Below are positions 25,405-34,350 of a stretch of DNA of 64,000 nucleotides, one piece after another. The position numbers were made by a program, and so were the translations under genes. The DNA is from Kutzneria sp. CA-103260 (lineage in GTDB: Bacteria; Actinomycetota; Actinomycetes; Mycobacteriales; Pseudonocardiaceae): NCBI RefSeq assembly GCF_018263855.1, contig NZ_CP073318.1, forward strand, positions 496,001 to 560,000, given 5' to 3'. The notes under the pieces are model-generated. The model saw nothing but the letters and a program-made list of their open reading frames with translations, did no database searches and had not been told where the DNA came from. Within the stretch, counting starts at the first letter, position 1. Each line of letters opens with the position of its first letter.

Positions 25405-26697
25405 CTAATCATCCAGAGCCGATTCCTTGGCGGTTTCGCGCATTGTCGCGTAGACGATCAGGGACACGAGCACACAGCCGGCCACGTAGTAGAAGAACAC
25501 CGACTCGTGGCCGGCCTGCTTGAGCCACAGCGCGATGTACTCGGCCGTGCCGCCGAAGATGGCCACGGTCAGCGCGTACGGCAGGCCGACGCCCATGGCC
25601 CGCACGTTGGTCGGGAACAGCTCGGCCTTCACGATGGCGTTGATCGAGGTGTAGCCGGTGACGATGACCAGCGAGCCCAGCATGATCAGGAACGCCAGCA
25701 CCGGCGTGTGGGTGCCGGCCAGCAGGGTCAGCAGCGGCACGGTGAGCAGGGTGCCGGCGACGCCGAAGAACAGCAGCAGCGGCCGCCGGCCGATCCGGTC
25801 GGACAGCGCGCCGGCCACCGGCTGGATCACCACGAACGCCAGCAGGGCCAGGAAGTTCACCCAGGTCACGGCGTTGATGTCGATCTTGCTGGTGTTGACC
25901 ATGAACTTCTGCAGGTAGGTCGTGTAGGTGTAGAACGCGACCGTGCCGCCCAGCGTCAGCCCGCACACCAGCAGGCACTCCTTGGGATGCTGCAACAGCA
26001 CCCGCAGGCTGCCCCGCTCGCCCGACGAACCCTGGTTCACGAACGCCTCCGACTCGTCCATCGTGCGCCGCAGCCACATCACGACCAGCGCGCCCAGGGC
26101 CCCGATGACAAAGGCGATCCGCCAGCCCCAGGACGCCATCTGCGCCGAGGACAGCGTGTGCTGCAGGATGATCTGCACGCCCAGCGCCACCAGCTGGCCG
26201 GCGGTCAGCGTGACGTACTGGAAGCTGGAGTAGTAGCCCCGTTTGCCCGGTGTGGCCACTTCGGACAGGTAGGTGGCCGAGGTGGCGTACTCGCCGCCGA
26301 CCGAGATGCCCTGGGCCAGCCGGGCGGCCACCAGCAGCAGCGGTGCGGCCACGCCGATCGAGTCGTAGCCGGGGGTCAGGGCGATGACCAGCGAGCCGAC
26401 CGCCATCATCGCGACGGATAACGTCAGGGCGGCTCTTCGGCCGTAGCGGTCGGCGTATCGGCCCATCAGCCAGCCGCCGATCGGCCGCATCAGGAAGCCG
26501 ACCGCGAACACCCCGGCGGTGTTGAGCAGCTGGGCGGTGGCGTCGCCGGCCGGGAAGAAGACCTTGGCGAAGTACAGGCTGAACGCGGTGTAGGCGTACC
26601 AGTCGTACCACTCGATGAGGTTGCCGATGGACCCGCGCAGCACGTTGCCGATCACGCGGCGGCCGGGCCGCACGTCCTCGTTGACGTTGACAGTCAT
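25405..26697 (-). CDS. MFS transporter, metabolite:H+ symporter (MHS) family, KgtP/ProP-like
   Basis: 430 aa from ATG 26697; a TTG start 12 codons upstream (26733) is possible. Features of the family are IEWYDWYAYTAFSLYF in TM1, GRYADRYGRRAAL in loop 2-3 and GGEYATSATYLSEVA in TM5. The predicted role is proton-coupled uptake of a small organic acid such as dicarboxylate, alpha-ketoglutarate or citrate. It is the first gene of the four-gene operon with a TctDE-like two-component system and a TAXI protein, so its substrate is likely what that system senses. Confidence 0.9.
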   Translation of the reverse strand: MTVNVNEDVRPGRRVIGNVLRGSIGNLIEWYDWYAYTAFSLYFAKVFFPAGDATAQLLNTAGVFAVGFLMRPIGGWLMGRYADRYGRRAALTLSVAMMAVGSLVIALTPGYDSIGVAAPLLLVAARLAQGISVGGEYATSATYLSEVATPGKRGYYSSFQYVTLTAGQLVALGVQIILQHTLSSAQMASWGWRIAFVIGALGALVVMWLRRTMDESEAFVNQGSSGERGSLRVLLQHPKECLLVCGLTLGGTVAFYTYTTYLQKFMVNTSKIDINAVTWVNFLALLAFVVIQPVAGALSDRIGRRPLLLFFGVAGTLLTVPLLTLLAGTHTPVLAFLIMLGSLVIVTGYTSINAIVKAELFPTNVRAMGVGLPYALTVAIFGGTAEYIALWLKQAGHESVFFYYVAGCVLVSLIVYATMRETAKESALDD

Positions 26698-26775
26698 GGC
26701 GCTCAATGTCAGGTCCGAGCTCGGCGTCGACAAGGAGAACGGCCAACGCTTTACATCCGCTTAGGGTTTCGACCT

Positions 26776-26787
26776 ACGCGATCGCGT
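26776..26787. promoter_or_regulatory. 12-bp palindrome ACGCGATCGCGT in a divergent promoter region
   Basis: A perfect palindrome in the 127-bp gap between the MHS permease and terpene synthase genes. It may be an operator for either gene, but short self-complementary GC sequences arise readily in this genome, so support is weak. Confidence 0.3.
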
Positions 26788-26824
26788 GATGTGGGCCGCG
26801 TGGGGTCGGGCCACGCTGGCCGCC

Positions 26825-27910
26825 ATGACCGACGACCAGCTACTCGTGGAGCTGCCCCCGCGGTACTGCCCGGTGCCGGTGGCCACCCATCCGGACGCGG
26901 ACCTGCTGGAGAGCCGGGGCGCCGACTGGCTCACCCGCTACGGCCTGGGCGGGCCCCGGCTGTGGGCCAACGACTGTGCCGGCTTCTACGGCCGGATCAT
27001 GCCGACGGCGGCCACCGAGCGGCTGCAGATGGCCGTCGACTGGTGCTTCCTGATGTTCGCGTTCGACGACATCAACTGCGACGAGGTGGCGCCCAGCGCC
27101 GCCGGCCGGCAGTTCGTCGACATCGCGACCCGGGTGGTGCGGGCGATCGAGGTGCCCGACGTGAACCTCGGGGCCGGCTCCGACCCGTTCCTGGCCCCGG
27201 TGCGCGACCTGGCGCTGCGGGCGCACAAGTTCGGCACCCCGACCCAGGTGCGACGGCTGGTCGAGGGGCACCGCGCCTGGTACCTGGGCGTGCTGTGGGA
27301 GCTGCGGTGCAGGCTCGCCGACGTCACGCCGAGCCTCAACGACTACGCCCACCTGCGCCAGCACACCGCCGGCGGATTGGCCACCACCAGTTGGATCGAG
27401 ATCGTCGACGGCGTCGAGATCCCGTCGGCCGAACTGGACTCGCCGGCCGTGCGGGCCCTGTCGGAGCTGTCGTTCACCATCGCCGCGTTCGACGACGACC
27501 TTTTCTCGTACGGCAAGGAGACGTGGTTCGCGGCCCGCGAGTCGACCCCGTCCCACTGCAAGCTGAACCTGATCGACATCGTCGCCGCCGAACGGGGCCT
27601 CGGCGTCGAGGACGCCCTGGCCGAGTCGGTGCAGCTGGTGAACCGGATGACCTATCGGTTCGTCCAGCTGCGCGACGCCGTGTTGCCGTCGGCCGGCGAG
27701 CCGTTGCGCAACTACCTGGAGTGCCTGTCCCGGCTGCTGCGCGGCAACATGGAGTGGGGCCTGTTGGCGCAGCGCTATCGCAACCCGGACGGCCACTCGC
27801 CCGACGCCGTGCACACCGTGGGTTCGTGGACGTCCGAGCCGCCGGCCGATGCCGAAGTGCCGCCGGGGATTCCGTCCGTCGCCTGGTGGTGGGACCGGGA
27901 GCTGGGCTGA
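26825..27910 (+). CDS. Class I terpene synthase (bacterial sesquiterpene/monoterpene cyclase)
   Basis: 361 aa from ATG 26825. The aspartate-rich motif is F80-D-D-I-N-C-D-E87, and the NSE triad region is D224-D-L-F-S228-Y-G-K-E232, with Asp in place of the usual first Asn. A C-terminal RY pair appears in AQRYRNPD. These residues bind Mg2+ and diphosphate, so ionisation of GPP, FPP or GGPP is expected. No prenyltransferase or P450 is adjacent. It is convergent with the carboxylic acid reductase gene 22 bp away. Product unknown. Confidence 0.9.
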   Translation: MTDDQLLVELPPRYCPVPVATHPDADLLESRGADWLTRYGLGGPRLWANDCAGFYGRIMPTAATERLQMAVDWCFLMFAFDDINCDEVAPSAAGRQFVDIATRVVRAIEVPDVNLGAGSDPFLAPVRDLALRAHKFGTPTQVRRLVEGHRAWYLGVLWELRCRLADVTPSLNDYAHLRQHTAGGLATTSWIEIVDGVEIPSAELDSPAVRALSELSFTIAAFDDDLFSYGKETWFAARESTPSHCKLNLIDIVAAERGLGVEDALAESVQLVNRMTYRFVQLRDAVLPSAGEPLRNYLECLSRLLRGNMEWGLLAQRYRNPDGHSPDAVHTVGSWTSEPPADAEVPPGIPSVAWWWDRELG

Positions 27911-27932
27911 CCGCCCCCGGTCCGGTCCACAG

Positions 27933-30900
27933 TCAGATCAGGGACAGGTGGCGCAGGTCGTCGGCGTACTTGTGGATCAGGTCGGCGGTGATGTGCGGGA
28001 TGTCCTTGTCGGGGCCGATCTCGGCGGCGCGGACGGCCTCGTGGAAGCGGTCGACCGGGACGCCGGCGCTGTTGACGGCCTCGGCGGGCGCGGCGAAGGC
28101 CTGGAGCAGGTGCAGCACGGAGTTCTGTCGCTGCTTCTCGGGCAGGGCGCGGATGGCCGCCCCGAACCGGGTGAACCACGTGTCGTAGTCGTCGATGCGG
28201 GTGATGGTGTTGCCGGCGGCGACCAGCCAGTCCACGATGACGTCCAGGGAGATGCCGTCGGAGTGCGGGTTGAACACGTTGAACGTCCGATATCCCTGGC
28301 TGGTCCCGGATCCGATGACGGTGATGGCCTCGGCGGTGAAGTCGGCCGGCAGGCCGTCGTAGTGCGCGGGCCCGGAACCGGGGCGGTAGAAGGACTTCGG
28401 GGCGATGCCGGTGACGATGAGGCTGAGCAGCAGGCGGGTGAACACGTCCGGCACGTTGACCTGGCCCCGGTAGCGGCTGTGCGCGAGGATCAGGTCCGAG
28501 CGGAACACCGAGACCGGCAGCCCGCACAGGTCGTGGGCCTCCCGCAGCAGCACTTCGCCGGCCCACTTGCTGGTGGCGTACCCGTTGGCGTAGCCGTCGC
28601 CGAGCGCGCGGACGGAGCTGGTGATCCGGATGTCGGCGTCCTCGTCGGCGATGGTGGCGCTGCCCTCGATCACCGCGACCGTGGACAGGTAGGTGATGGG
28701 CTTGAGCCGGGTGGTGAGCGCGAGCCGGATCAGCTCGGCGGTGCCGACCACGTTGGGGCCGAACAGCTGGTCGTACGGGAGAACGTGGTTGACCAGCGCG
28801 GCCGGGTGCGAGATCAGGTCGACGGTGTCGGCCAGCCGCTGCCAGGTCTTCGCGTCGAGTCCCAGGTCGGGTTCGCCGATGTCGCCGGGCAGGATCTTCA
28901 GGTGCTCGGCGGCGAGTTCGCGGAAGTGCCGCAGCAGCTCGGGATCGCCGCTGTCGAAAGCCTCCTCCAAACGAGCCAGGGCGGCCTCGGCGTCCCGGCC
29001 GCGGACGACGCAGATCAGCTTGCCGCCGACCGGGGCGAGCCGTTCCAACCACTCCAGGCACAGGAACCGGCCGAGGTAGCCGTTGGCCCCGGTGAGCAGG
29101 ACAGTCCTAATAGGACCGTCGGGCAGCGGCAGCGACGCGGCGGTGGCCAGGGTCGAAGCGTCGATGAACTTGGCCAGCTTGAGATCGGCGGCCCGGGCCT
29201 CGCCGGTGTCGTGTACCGAGGCGAAGGTGGGGCGGGTCGTCCCGGATTCCACGGCCGTCTCGACGGTCTCGGCGATTCGCCGCAGCGTGCTGGTGGGGCT
29301 GATGACCACGCCCACCGGCACGTCGACGGCGAAGATCTCCTTGAGCAGAGTGGAGAACGTCAGCGCGGACAGGGAATCGCCGCCGAGGTCGGTGAAGTGC
29401 GTGTCGGACTGGGGCAGACCGGCGGAGCGGCCGAGCACGGCCTGGGCGGCCCGCAGCACGGCGTCGAGCACCGGTTGGTCGCGGCCGGCCTCGCGTAGCG
29501 CGTGCAGCTCGCTGGCCTCCCGCTCGGCGAGCTCGGTGTAGAGCTGCTCCAGCCGGGCGCCGTAGTGGTCCTTCAGCCGTGGCCGCAACAGCTTGCGGGC
29601 ATCGGAGAGCAGGCCGTTCGCGGTGCTGAACGGCTCGGTTTCGATCAGGAAGTCGCGCGGGATCTCGTACGAGTTCAGCCCGGCCTCCTTCGCGATCTCC
29701 TGTAGCGACTGGGCGATCGCCGCCTTGTCGGCGTTCTCCACGGGCACGACCACCGCCAGCAGGTAGGCGCGTTCGCTGCTGCCGTAGACGTAGATCTGCC
29801 GGAGCAGCGGACTGGCCGCGAACAGAGCCTCCAGTTTGGACACTGCCACGAACTCGCCCTGGGCCAGCTTGAGCACGTTCTTGCGGCGGTCCACGTACAC
29901 CAGGTGGTTCGGTGCGGTCTCGGCCATGATGTCGCCGGTGCGGTAGTAGCCGTCGGCGTCGAAGACCTCGGCGGTGACGTCGGGCCGCTTGTAGTAGCCC
30001 GGGATGATCGTGGTGGTCTTCAGCAGCAGCTCGCCGCGCGGATACGGGGTGTCGGTGGTGAAGTAGCCCAACTCCGGCACGTCGTCGAGCTTGTAGTCGA
30101 GCACGGGCGGGTTCATGAGCTCGCCATCGACCATGATCGGGCCGGCCTCGGTGGAGCCGAAGCCGTCGAGCATGGGGAGTTGGAGGCGCTCGGCCAGCCA
30201 GTCGTTGATCTCGTCGGACAGCGGCGCGGAGCCCGAGCCGGCGTAGAGGACGCGGCCGCCGAGGAACGTGGTGGCGGGGTCCTCGTCGTGGTGGCGCTGG
30301 TAGAGCGTGTCGCAGATGCGGGGCACCAGGACCAGTTCGGTCGGCCGGGCCAGTTCGAAGTCCTCGAACAGCGTGGACAGGTCGCTGTGGGCCGGAAAGT
30401 AGCAGATGCCGCCGCGGGCCAGCGGCCGGGCCTGGAGCACCCGGCCGAGGACATGGCTCATCGGCAGGTAGCTCACGGCGATGCAGGGCAGGCTGAAGTC
30501 GGTCGGCAGCCAGCCGCGCCAGATGTCGGCGACCAGCCGAGACGGATACTCCGCGCCCTTGGGCGTGCCGGTGCTGCCCGAGGTGTAGATCAGCAGCGCG
30601 AGTTCGTCGGGATTCCAGTCGTGCGCGGAGACGGGCGGCAGCGCTCGACCTCGTTCGACCACTGTGGACAGTGCGTCGAGCGCGACCGGCCGGCCGGACT
30701 CGGCCAGCCGCTGCCGGGCCGCCTCGAACTTCTCGCGCTCGTCGTCCACCTCGGGGTGGTAGTCGAACACGAGGATTCGGTGCAGCGAAGCGCTTTCCTC
30801 GGTGGCGTCGAGGGCGACGTCCAGGAGTTCGACGCTGGTCGCCAGGACCAGCGGCTCGATCTCGGCGATGATCGGCCTCAGATGCGCTGCCGTGGCGCTG

Positions 30901-31358
30901 TTCTGCAACGGCACGGTCACCGCGCCGGCGTGGACGCAGGCCAGGTCGATCGCCGTGTAGTCGCCGCTGGCGAAGCCGACGGTGGCGACGACATCGCCGG
31001 GCCGGAGCGGATAGTCGTTGTGCTGCCGCAGTTCGGCGGCGATGGCCGCCGTGCGGTCCCAGACCTCTCGGTAGGTGACGGTGTCGAAGCGCGGCAGCAG
31101 TGTGCGCGTGGTGCGGCCGGTTTCCGGGTCCACCACGGGTTCGGTGGCTCGCTCGGCCAACGCGGGACGGTCCGCGTATCCCGTCATCACCAGCTCGATC
31201 TGGCGGCCCAGCGACACTTCCGGCGCCAGCAGTGCCTCGGTGATCACGTCGTCCGGCCGGGCGTCGCGAAACTGCTGGTCCGTGGCGTAGAGCCGGGCGG
31301 CGCGGCTGCGCACGCGGTCGTCGACGGTCGGGCGCACGAGATAGGAAGTGGTTGACAT
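27933..31358 (-). CDS. car: Carboxylic acid reductase (adenylation-PCP-reductase)
   Basis: 1141 aa from ATG 31358; GGGGAAGG lies 7 bp upstream. The adenylation domain (about 1-600) has [11 protein letters not shown] near 258-268. A phosphopantetheine carrier domain has LGGDSLSA near 657-664. An NADPH-dependent reductase domain starts near 752 ([12 protein letters not shown]), with the YATSK catalytic pair near 923. Order, length and motifs match actinobacterial CAR enzymes, which convert carboxylic acids to aldehydes using ATP and NADPH. A phosphopantetheinyl transferase is needed and is not in the window. The downstream role is unknown. Confidence 0.95.
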   Translation of the reverse strand: MSTTSYLVRPTVDDRVRSRAARLYATDQQFRDARPDDVITEALLAPEVSLGRQIELVMTGYADRPALAERATEPVVDPETGRTTRTLLPRFDTVTYREVWDRTAAIAAELRQHNDYPLRPGDVVATVGFASGDYTAIDLACVHAGAVTVPLQNSATAAHLRPIIAEIEPLVLATSVELLDVALDATEESASLHRILVFDYHPEVDDEREKFEAARQRLAESGRPVALDALSTVVERGRALPPVSAHDWNPDELALLIYTSGSTGTPKGAEYPSRLVADIWRGWLPTDFSLPCIAVSYLPMSHVLGRVLQARPLARGGICYFPAHSDLSTLFEDFELARPTELVLVPRICDTLYQRHHDEDPATTFLGGRVLYAGSGSAPLSDEINDWLAERLQLPMLDGFGSTEAGPIMVDGELMNPPVLDYKLDDVPELGYFTTDTPYPRGELLLKTTTIIPGYYKRPDVTAEVFDADGYYRTGDIMAETAPNHLVYVDRRKNVLKLAQGEFVAVSKLEALFAASPLLRQIYVYGSSERAYLLAVVVPVENADKAAIAQSLQEIAKEAGLNSYEIPRDFLIETEPFSTANGLLSDARKLLRPRLKDHYGARLEQLYTELAEREASELHALREAGRDQPVLDAVLRAAQAVLGRSAGLPQSDTHFTDLGGDSLSALTFSTLLKEIFAVDVPVGVVISPTSTLRRIAETVETAVESGTTRPTFASVHDTGEARAADLKLAKFIDASTLATAASLPLPDGPIRTVLLTGANGYLGRFLCLEWLERLAPVGGKLICVVRGRDAEAALARLEEAFDSGDPELLRHFRELAAEHLKILPGDIGEPDLGLDAKTWQRLADTVDLISHPAALVNHVLPYDQLFGPNVVGTAELIRLALTTRLKPITYLSTVAVIEGSATIADEDADIRITSSVRALGDGYANGYATSKWAGEVLLREAHDLCGLPVSVFRSDLILAHSRYRGQVNVPDVFTRLLLSLIVTGIAPKSFYRPGSGPAHYDGLPADFTAEAITVIGSGTSQGYRTFNVFNPHSDGISLDVIVDWLVAAGNTITRIDDYDTWFTRFGAAIRALPEKQRQNSVLHLLQAFAAPAEAVNSAGVPVDRFHEAVRAAEIGPDKDIPHITADLIHKYADDLRHLSLI

Positions 31359-31378
31359 GACTGGCCTTCCCCAGACGA

Positions 31379-31397
31379 AGCAGGCCATCTACCTGCT
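31379..31397. promoter_or_regulatory. Inverted repeat AGCAGG-N7-CCTGCT upstream of car
   Basis: Perfect 6-bp arms (31379-31384 and 31392-31397), 21 bp upstream of the carboxylic acid reductase start. It is a candidate operator. No regulator is adjacent upstream except the TetR gene beyond the thioesterase gene. Confidence 0.35.
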
Positions 31398-31458
31398 GAG
31401 TCCTATTATTGAACTCTGGCTGGGTGGACGTCAACCGGGGTTTCGGATCATTGTGAGG

Positions 31459-31914
31459 TCAGCTCGCTTTGTCCAGAATCAAGCAGGTCGTGGAGGCGTG
31501 CGCGATCAGTCGCCCCTCGGCGTCGGTCACCCGGCCTTCGGCCGTGGCCGTGCGCCGACCGGCGTGGACGACCACGCCTTCCGTGGTGAGCAACCGGCCG
31601 TCGGTGTGTGCGGCTCGGACGTAGTTCACCTTGATTTCCAAGGTGGTGTAGCCCACGCCAGCCGGCAGTGTAGTGTGCACCGCGCAGGACATCGCCGTGT
31701 CGAGCAGGGTGGCCAGGACGCCGCCGTGCACGGTGCCCATCGTGTTGCCGAACTCCGGTCGGGTCGCGACCGACACGACCATCCGGCCCGGATCGACGGT
31801 TTCGAAGGTCAGGCCGAACAGCTGCTGGATGGCCGGGAAGCCGGCCGGTCTCTCCGATTGCACCCAGCGCAACAGTTCCAGACCCGACAGCTCTTTGGTG
31901 TCTACAGCGGACAT
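31459..31914 (-). CDS. PaaI-family hotdog thioesterase
   Basis: 151 aa from ATG 31914, with AAGGACGGG upstream. The hotdog signature is GTVHGGVLATLLDTAMSCA near 79-97, including the HGG of PaaI enzymes, and a second strand pair follows (GYTTLEIKVNYVRA). It should cleave an aryl- or acyl-CoA thioester. It is co-directional with the TetR gene (14-bp gap) and the carboxylic acid reductase gene (100-bp gap), suggesting a thioester-to-acid-to-aldehyde route, which is inference. Confidence 0.9.
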   Translation of the reverse strand: MSAVDTKELSGLELLRWVQSERPAGFPAIQQLFGLTFETVDPGRMVVSVATRPEFGNTMGTVHGGVLATLLDTAMSCAVHTTLPAGVGYTTLEIKVNYVRAAHTDGRLLTTEGVVVHAGRRTATAEGRVTDAEGRLIAHASTTCLILDKAS

Positions 31915-31928
31915 TTCCCGTCCTTGAC

Positions 31929-32504
31929 TCAGATAGTGTTCGCCACCAGCTCGCGGACCTCGGCCGCCGCCGCGTCCAATGGCTCGATGCTCTGCTCGGC
32001 GCGGCAGACGATCAGCGCACCCTCGACCACGGTGACGATGAGCGAGGCCAGCCTCTTTGCCCGCTCCTCCGGTACGCCGCCACGGGTCAGGATTCCCGTC
32101 AGCGTTTGCCGCCACTCACCGAAGATGCGCCCCGCCGACTCCGCGAGCTGCGGCGCGTCGTCGTTGGTCTCGACCGCCACCGCCGCGATCGGGCATCCGG
32201 TGCGGAACTGCTGGGTCAGCAGCTGCTCCCGCCACAGCGCGAAGAAGGCGTCGATCGTCTCGACCGGGTCCTCCGTCAGTGCTGCCCGGTCGATCAGCCC
32301 ACCCACGTGCCGGCCGGCCAGCGCCACCGCCTCCTCGACCAGCTGCGTCCGCCCACCCGGAAAGTGGTGGTACAGCGACCCCCGGGGCGCGCCACTGTGC
32401 GTCAGCACCCGATCCAGCGTCGTCGCGTTCGCCCCGTACTCCCGCAACAACGCCGCCGCGCTCCGCACCATCCGCTCGCGGCTGTCACTCCTGCGCGGAC
32501 TCAC
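31929..32504 (-). CDS. TetR family regulator (YxaF/LmrA type)
   Basis: 191 aa. The helix-turn-helix ends in APRGSLYHHFPGGRTQL, near-identical to the corresponding part of the TetR at 21281 (APRGSVQHHFPGG), so they are paralogues. The C-terminal region has FRTGCPIAAVAVE. It is the first gene of a probable TetR-thioesterase unit. A CTATG-T-CATAG palindrome lies 43 bp upstream, as expected for autorepression. Confidence 0.92.
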   Translation of the reverse strand: MSPRRSDSRERMVRSAAALLREYGANATTLDRVLTHSGAPRGSLYHHFPGGRTQLVEEAVALAGRHVGGLIDRAALTEDPVETIDAFFALWREQLLTQQFRTGCPIAAVAVETNDDAPQLAESAGRIFGEWRQTLTGILTRGGVPEERAKRLASLIVTVVEGALIVCRAEQSIEPLDAAAAEVRELVANTI

Positions 32505-32546
32505 CGGTCCTCCCTCAGGTTGACGTTACCCGAGAGTAAGTATGCA

Positions 32547-32557
32547 CTATGTCATAG
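32547..32557. promoter_or_regulatory. Palindrome CTATG-T-CATAG upstream of TetR (candidate operator)
   Basis: An 11-bp perfect palindrome 43 bp before the TetR start at 32504. Its TATGTCATA core shares TGTCATA with the 21849-21875 operator of the paralogous TetR, which supports a related recognition sequence. Confidence 0.45.
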
Positions 32558-32625
32558 AACATGCAAAGCGGTGCGGGGAGGGGCTGGGGGAGGGGTGCGG
32601 GGTGGTTGCGGTTAAGGCTTGGGCA

Positions 32626-32710
32626 GGCTGGCCTGGGACGACGGGGCGAGGGTGCTGGTGAAGCCGGGCGGGCTGGCCTGGGAGGACAGGGGTGAGGCTG
32701 GTGGAGCGGG
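32626..32710. repeat. Imperfect 45-bp tandem repeat in a 332-bp gene-free stretch
   Basis: GGCTGGCCTGGGA occurs at 32626 and again at 32671, each followed by related G-rich sequence with GGTG and GCTGGTG blocks. The whole gap 32505-32836, between the TetR start and the end of the DUF222/HNH gene, holds the TetR operator region, a G-rich strand and this repeat. I see no credible gene in it. Confidence 0.5.
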
Positions 32711-32836
32711 CCGGCTGACTGAAGGAGGCGGGCGCATCGGTCCGTGTTTCACCGGCGAGGTGGCCACGGTGCAGCGGGCGCTGCGACAAGCGGTCCCGGC
32801 CGGGCTGGGTTCGGTTGGTGGGCGGCCCTCGCCTAG

Positions 32837-33970
32837 CTAGGCTGCCGCCCACCCGAATTCCGGCACCTCGTCGCTGATCTTGACTGACCAGTGGCTGTGG
32901 TGGATCAGTCGATGATGCTGCCCGCACAGCAGCACGAGGTTGTCCATGCTGGTGGGTCCGCCGTCTGCCCAGTGGATCACATGGTGTGCGTGACATTGCC
33001 GTGGTCTTCGATGACACCCCGGAAAGGCGCATCCCCGGTCTCGGATGATCAACGCCCGGCGGATCTGTGTCGGGATCGTGCGGGTGGCGCGCCCGATGTC
33101 CAAGGGCTGTGACTGGGCACCCAGGACCACGCGGAGGACGGTGCTGTCGCAGCCGATGCGGCGGGCTGAGGTGGCGTTGAGCGGCCCCGACCCGTCCATC
33201 TCGGCCGTACCGTGCTGGGCCAGGAAGTCGTCGAGCGGCATGGTCAGCGCCAGGTGGGGCTTCTCGCCGCCTTCGTCGGGAAGGCTGTCGCTGCCGGCGG
33301 CCAGGTCGATGATCTCGGCAAGGGCGTCGCCCTGACGCTGGGCGGTGGTGCGCGTGTCGTCGGCGGAGGCCGGCTTGGCCAGTGGGCTGAGCATCGCCTC
33401 CAGCGTCGCCCCGCTCTCCGGGTCGAGCTTGCCCCGGAACACCATCGAGCCGTCTTTGCGGTTGGTGTAGTGGAATTCTCGTTCGGGTTCGGCCAGGTCC
33501 GGGTCGTCGGGTTCTTTGCCGTCCTGGTCGAGCAGTTGCAGGATGCGCTGTCCGAGCATCCGCAGCGCCGCCCCATCGAACACGCGCGCCTTGTCCAGCA
33601 GTTCGGCCTCGACCTTGTCCCGGTCGGGCTCGGGCGCTTCGGCGAGTGTCTTGTCCAGCACGGTCAGGTGCTGCTTGCTGAGCACCCCCGCCCGCGCCGC
33701 CTCACGAACCGCCTCGCGCCGCAACAACTGGGCGTGCCGCAGCAGATCCCGCGCCTCCGCCCGGGTGATCTTCCACCGGGCCGCGAGATCCGCCACCAGC
33801 GCCCGCTGGTCGTCCTTGTCCCGCGCCGTGCGGTCCAACAGCTCGGCGACCAGTTCGACCTGTCGCACGTACTCGGCGCGCTGCCGGTCCTGGCTCTGCT
33901 GGCCGGCGGCCCACAGCGATCCCTCGTCCATGCGCCACCACTGGGCGTCGGCGGTCAGGGTCGCTTCCAT
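32837..33970 (-). CDS. DUF222 / HNH endonuclease domain protein (13E12 repeat family)
   Basis: 377 aa from ATG 33970, with GGGGG upstream; the longer open frame upstream of it is non-coding repeat DNA. The N-terminal two-thirds is the helical DUF222 domain. The C-terminal HNH nuclease has CAFPGCHRRPRQCHAHHVIH, with the HH and a final H after LLCGQH. In actinobacteria these proteins occur in many copies and are linked with mobile or repetitive DNA. No partner gene is present, and repeats lie just upstream. Confidence 0.9.
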   Translation of the reverse strand: MEATLTADAQWWRMDEGSLWAAGQQSQDRQRAEYVRQVELVAELLDRTARDKDDQRALVADLAARWKITRAEARDLLRHAQLLRREAVREAARAGVLSKQHLTVLDKTLAEAPEPDRDKVEAELLDKARVFDGAALRMLGQRILQLLDQDGKEPDDPDLAEPEREFHYTNRKDGSMVFRGKLDPESGATLEAMLSPLAKPASADDTRTTAQRQGDALAEIIDLAAGSDSLPDEGGEKPHLALTMPLDDFLAQHGTAEMDGSGPLNATSARRIGCDSTVLRVVLGAQSQPLDIGRATRTIPTQIRRALIIRDRGCAFPGCHRRPRQCHAHHVIHWADGGPTSMDNLVLLCGQHHRLIHHSHWSVKISDEVPEFGWAAA

Positions 33971-34093
33971 GCCCCCGATTCTACCGTCCCAAATGTGATC
34001 GATTCCTGTTGTGGGGCAAGGATTACCTGTGTGGGTGACAAAACTCGGCAAGCGCTTTCCGACCTGGCTGCGGCGGGCTGGTAACCATTCCCG

Positions 34094-34298
34094 GCCAACG
34101 GCAACTGCGCGGTGCGGACACCCGAACCACACCCCACAACAGGCAACCCACCCCACAGCAAGGCGAACAACCAAGCCCGACCCCCACCCCAGTCCACAGC
34201 CATCCCTAGACGCGACCACCCACCCCGCCGCCGGCAAACCACCCAACGCCACCACCCGCCAACGGCAACCGCGCGGTGCGGACACCCGAACCACACCC
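34094..34298. repeat. 41-bp direct repeat pair (40/41 identical) in an AC-rich 380-bp gap
   Basis: Copies at 34094-34134 and 34258-34298 differ by a single base (GGCAAC then T or C). They are 164 bp apart and start with GCCAACGGCAAC. The region 33971-34350, between the HNH gene and the FAD/Fe-S oxidoreductase, is strongly C/A-rich on the plus strand with no gene that I can support. The repeats may be slippage products or remnants of an element linked to the HNH gene. Confidence 0.75.
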
Positions 34299-34304
34299 AC
34301 AGCC

Positions 34305-34340
34305 ACCCAATCGCCCACCCAATCGCCCACCCGATCGCCC
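34305..34340. repeat. Three tandem 12-bp units (ACCCAATCGCCC)
   Basis: Units at 34305-34316, 34317-34328 and 34329-34340; the third has G for A at position 5. A short minisatellite in the same gap as the 41-bp repeats. It ends 10 bp before the stop codon of the FAD/Fe-S gene. Confidence 0.8.
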
Positions 34341-34350
34341 AGACGCGGGA

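Noticed and set aside
27933..31914. A biosynthetic gene cluster centred on carboxylic acid reductase and terpene synthase
   Set aside because: Only two enzymes and a thioesterase are present, with no prenyltransferase, tailoring set or transporter; kept as a positional observation only.
34305..34340. Tandem 12-bp units as a possible CRISPR or iteron array
   Set aside because: Units are contiguous with no spacers and no cas genes; there are only three, too few and too far from a replication gene for iterons.
32837..34350. HNH gene and repeats as an insertion sequence or retron
   Set aside because: No terminal inverted repeats, target duplications, transposase or reverse transcriptase; HNH/DUF222 genes alone do not define an element.
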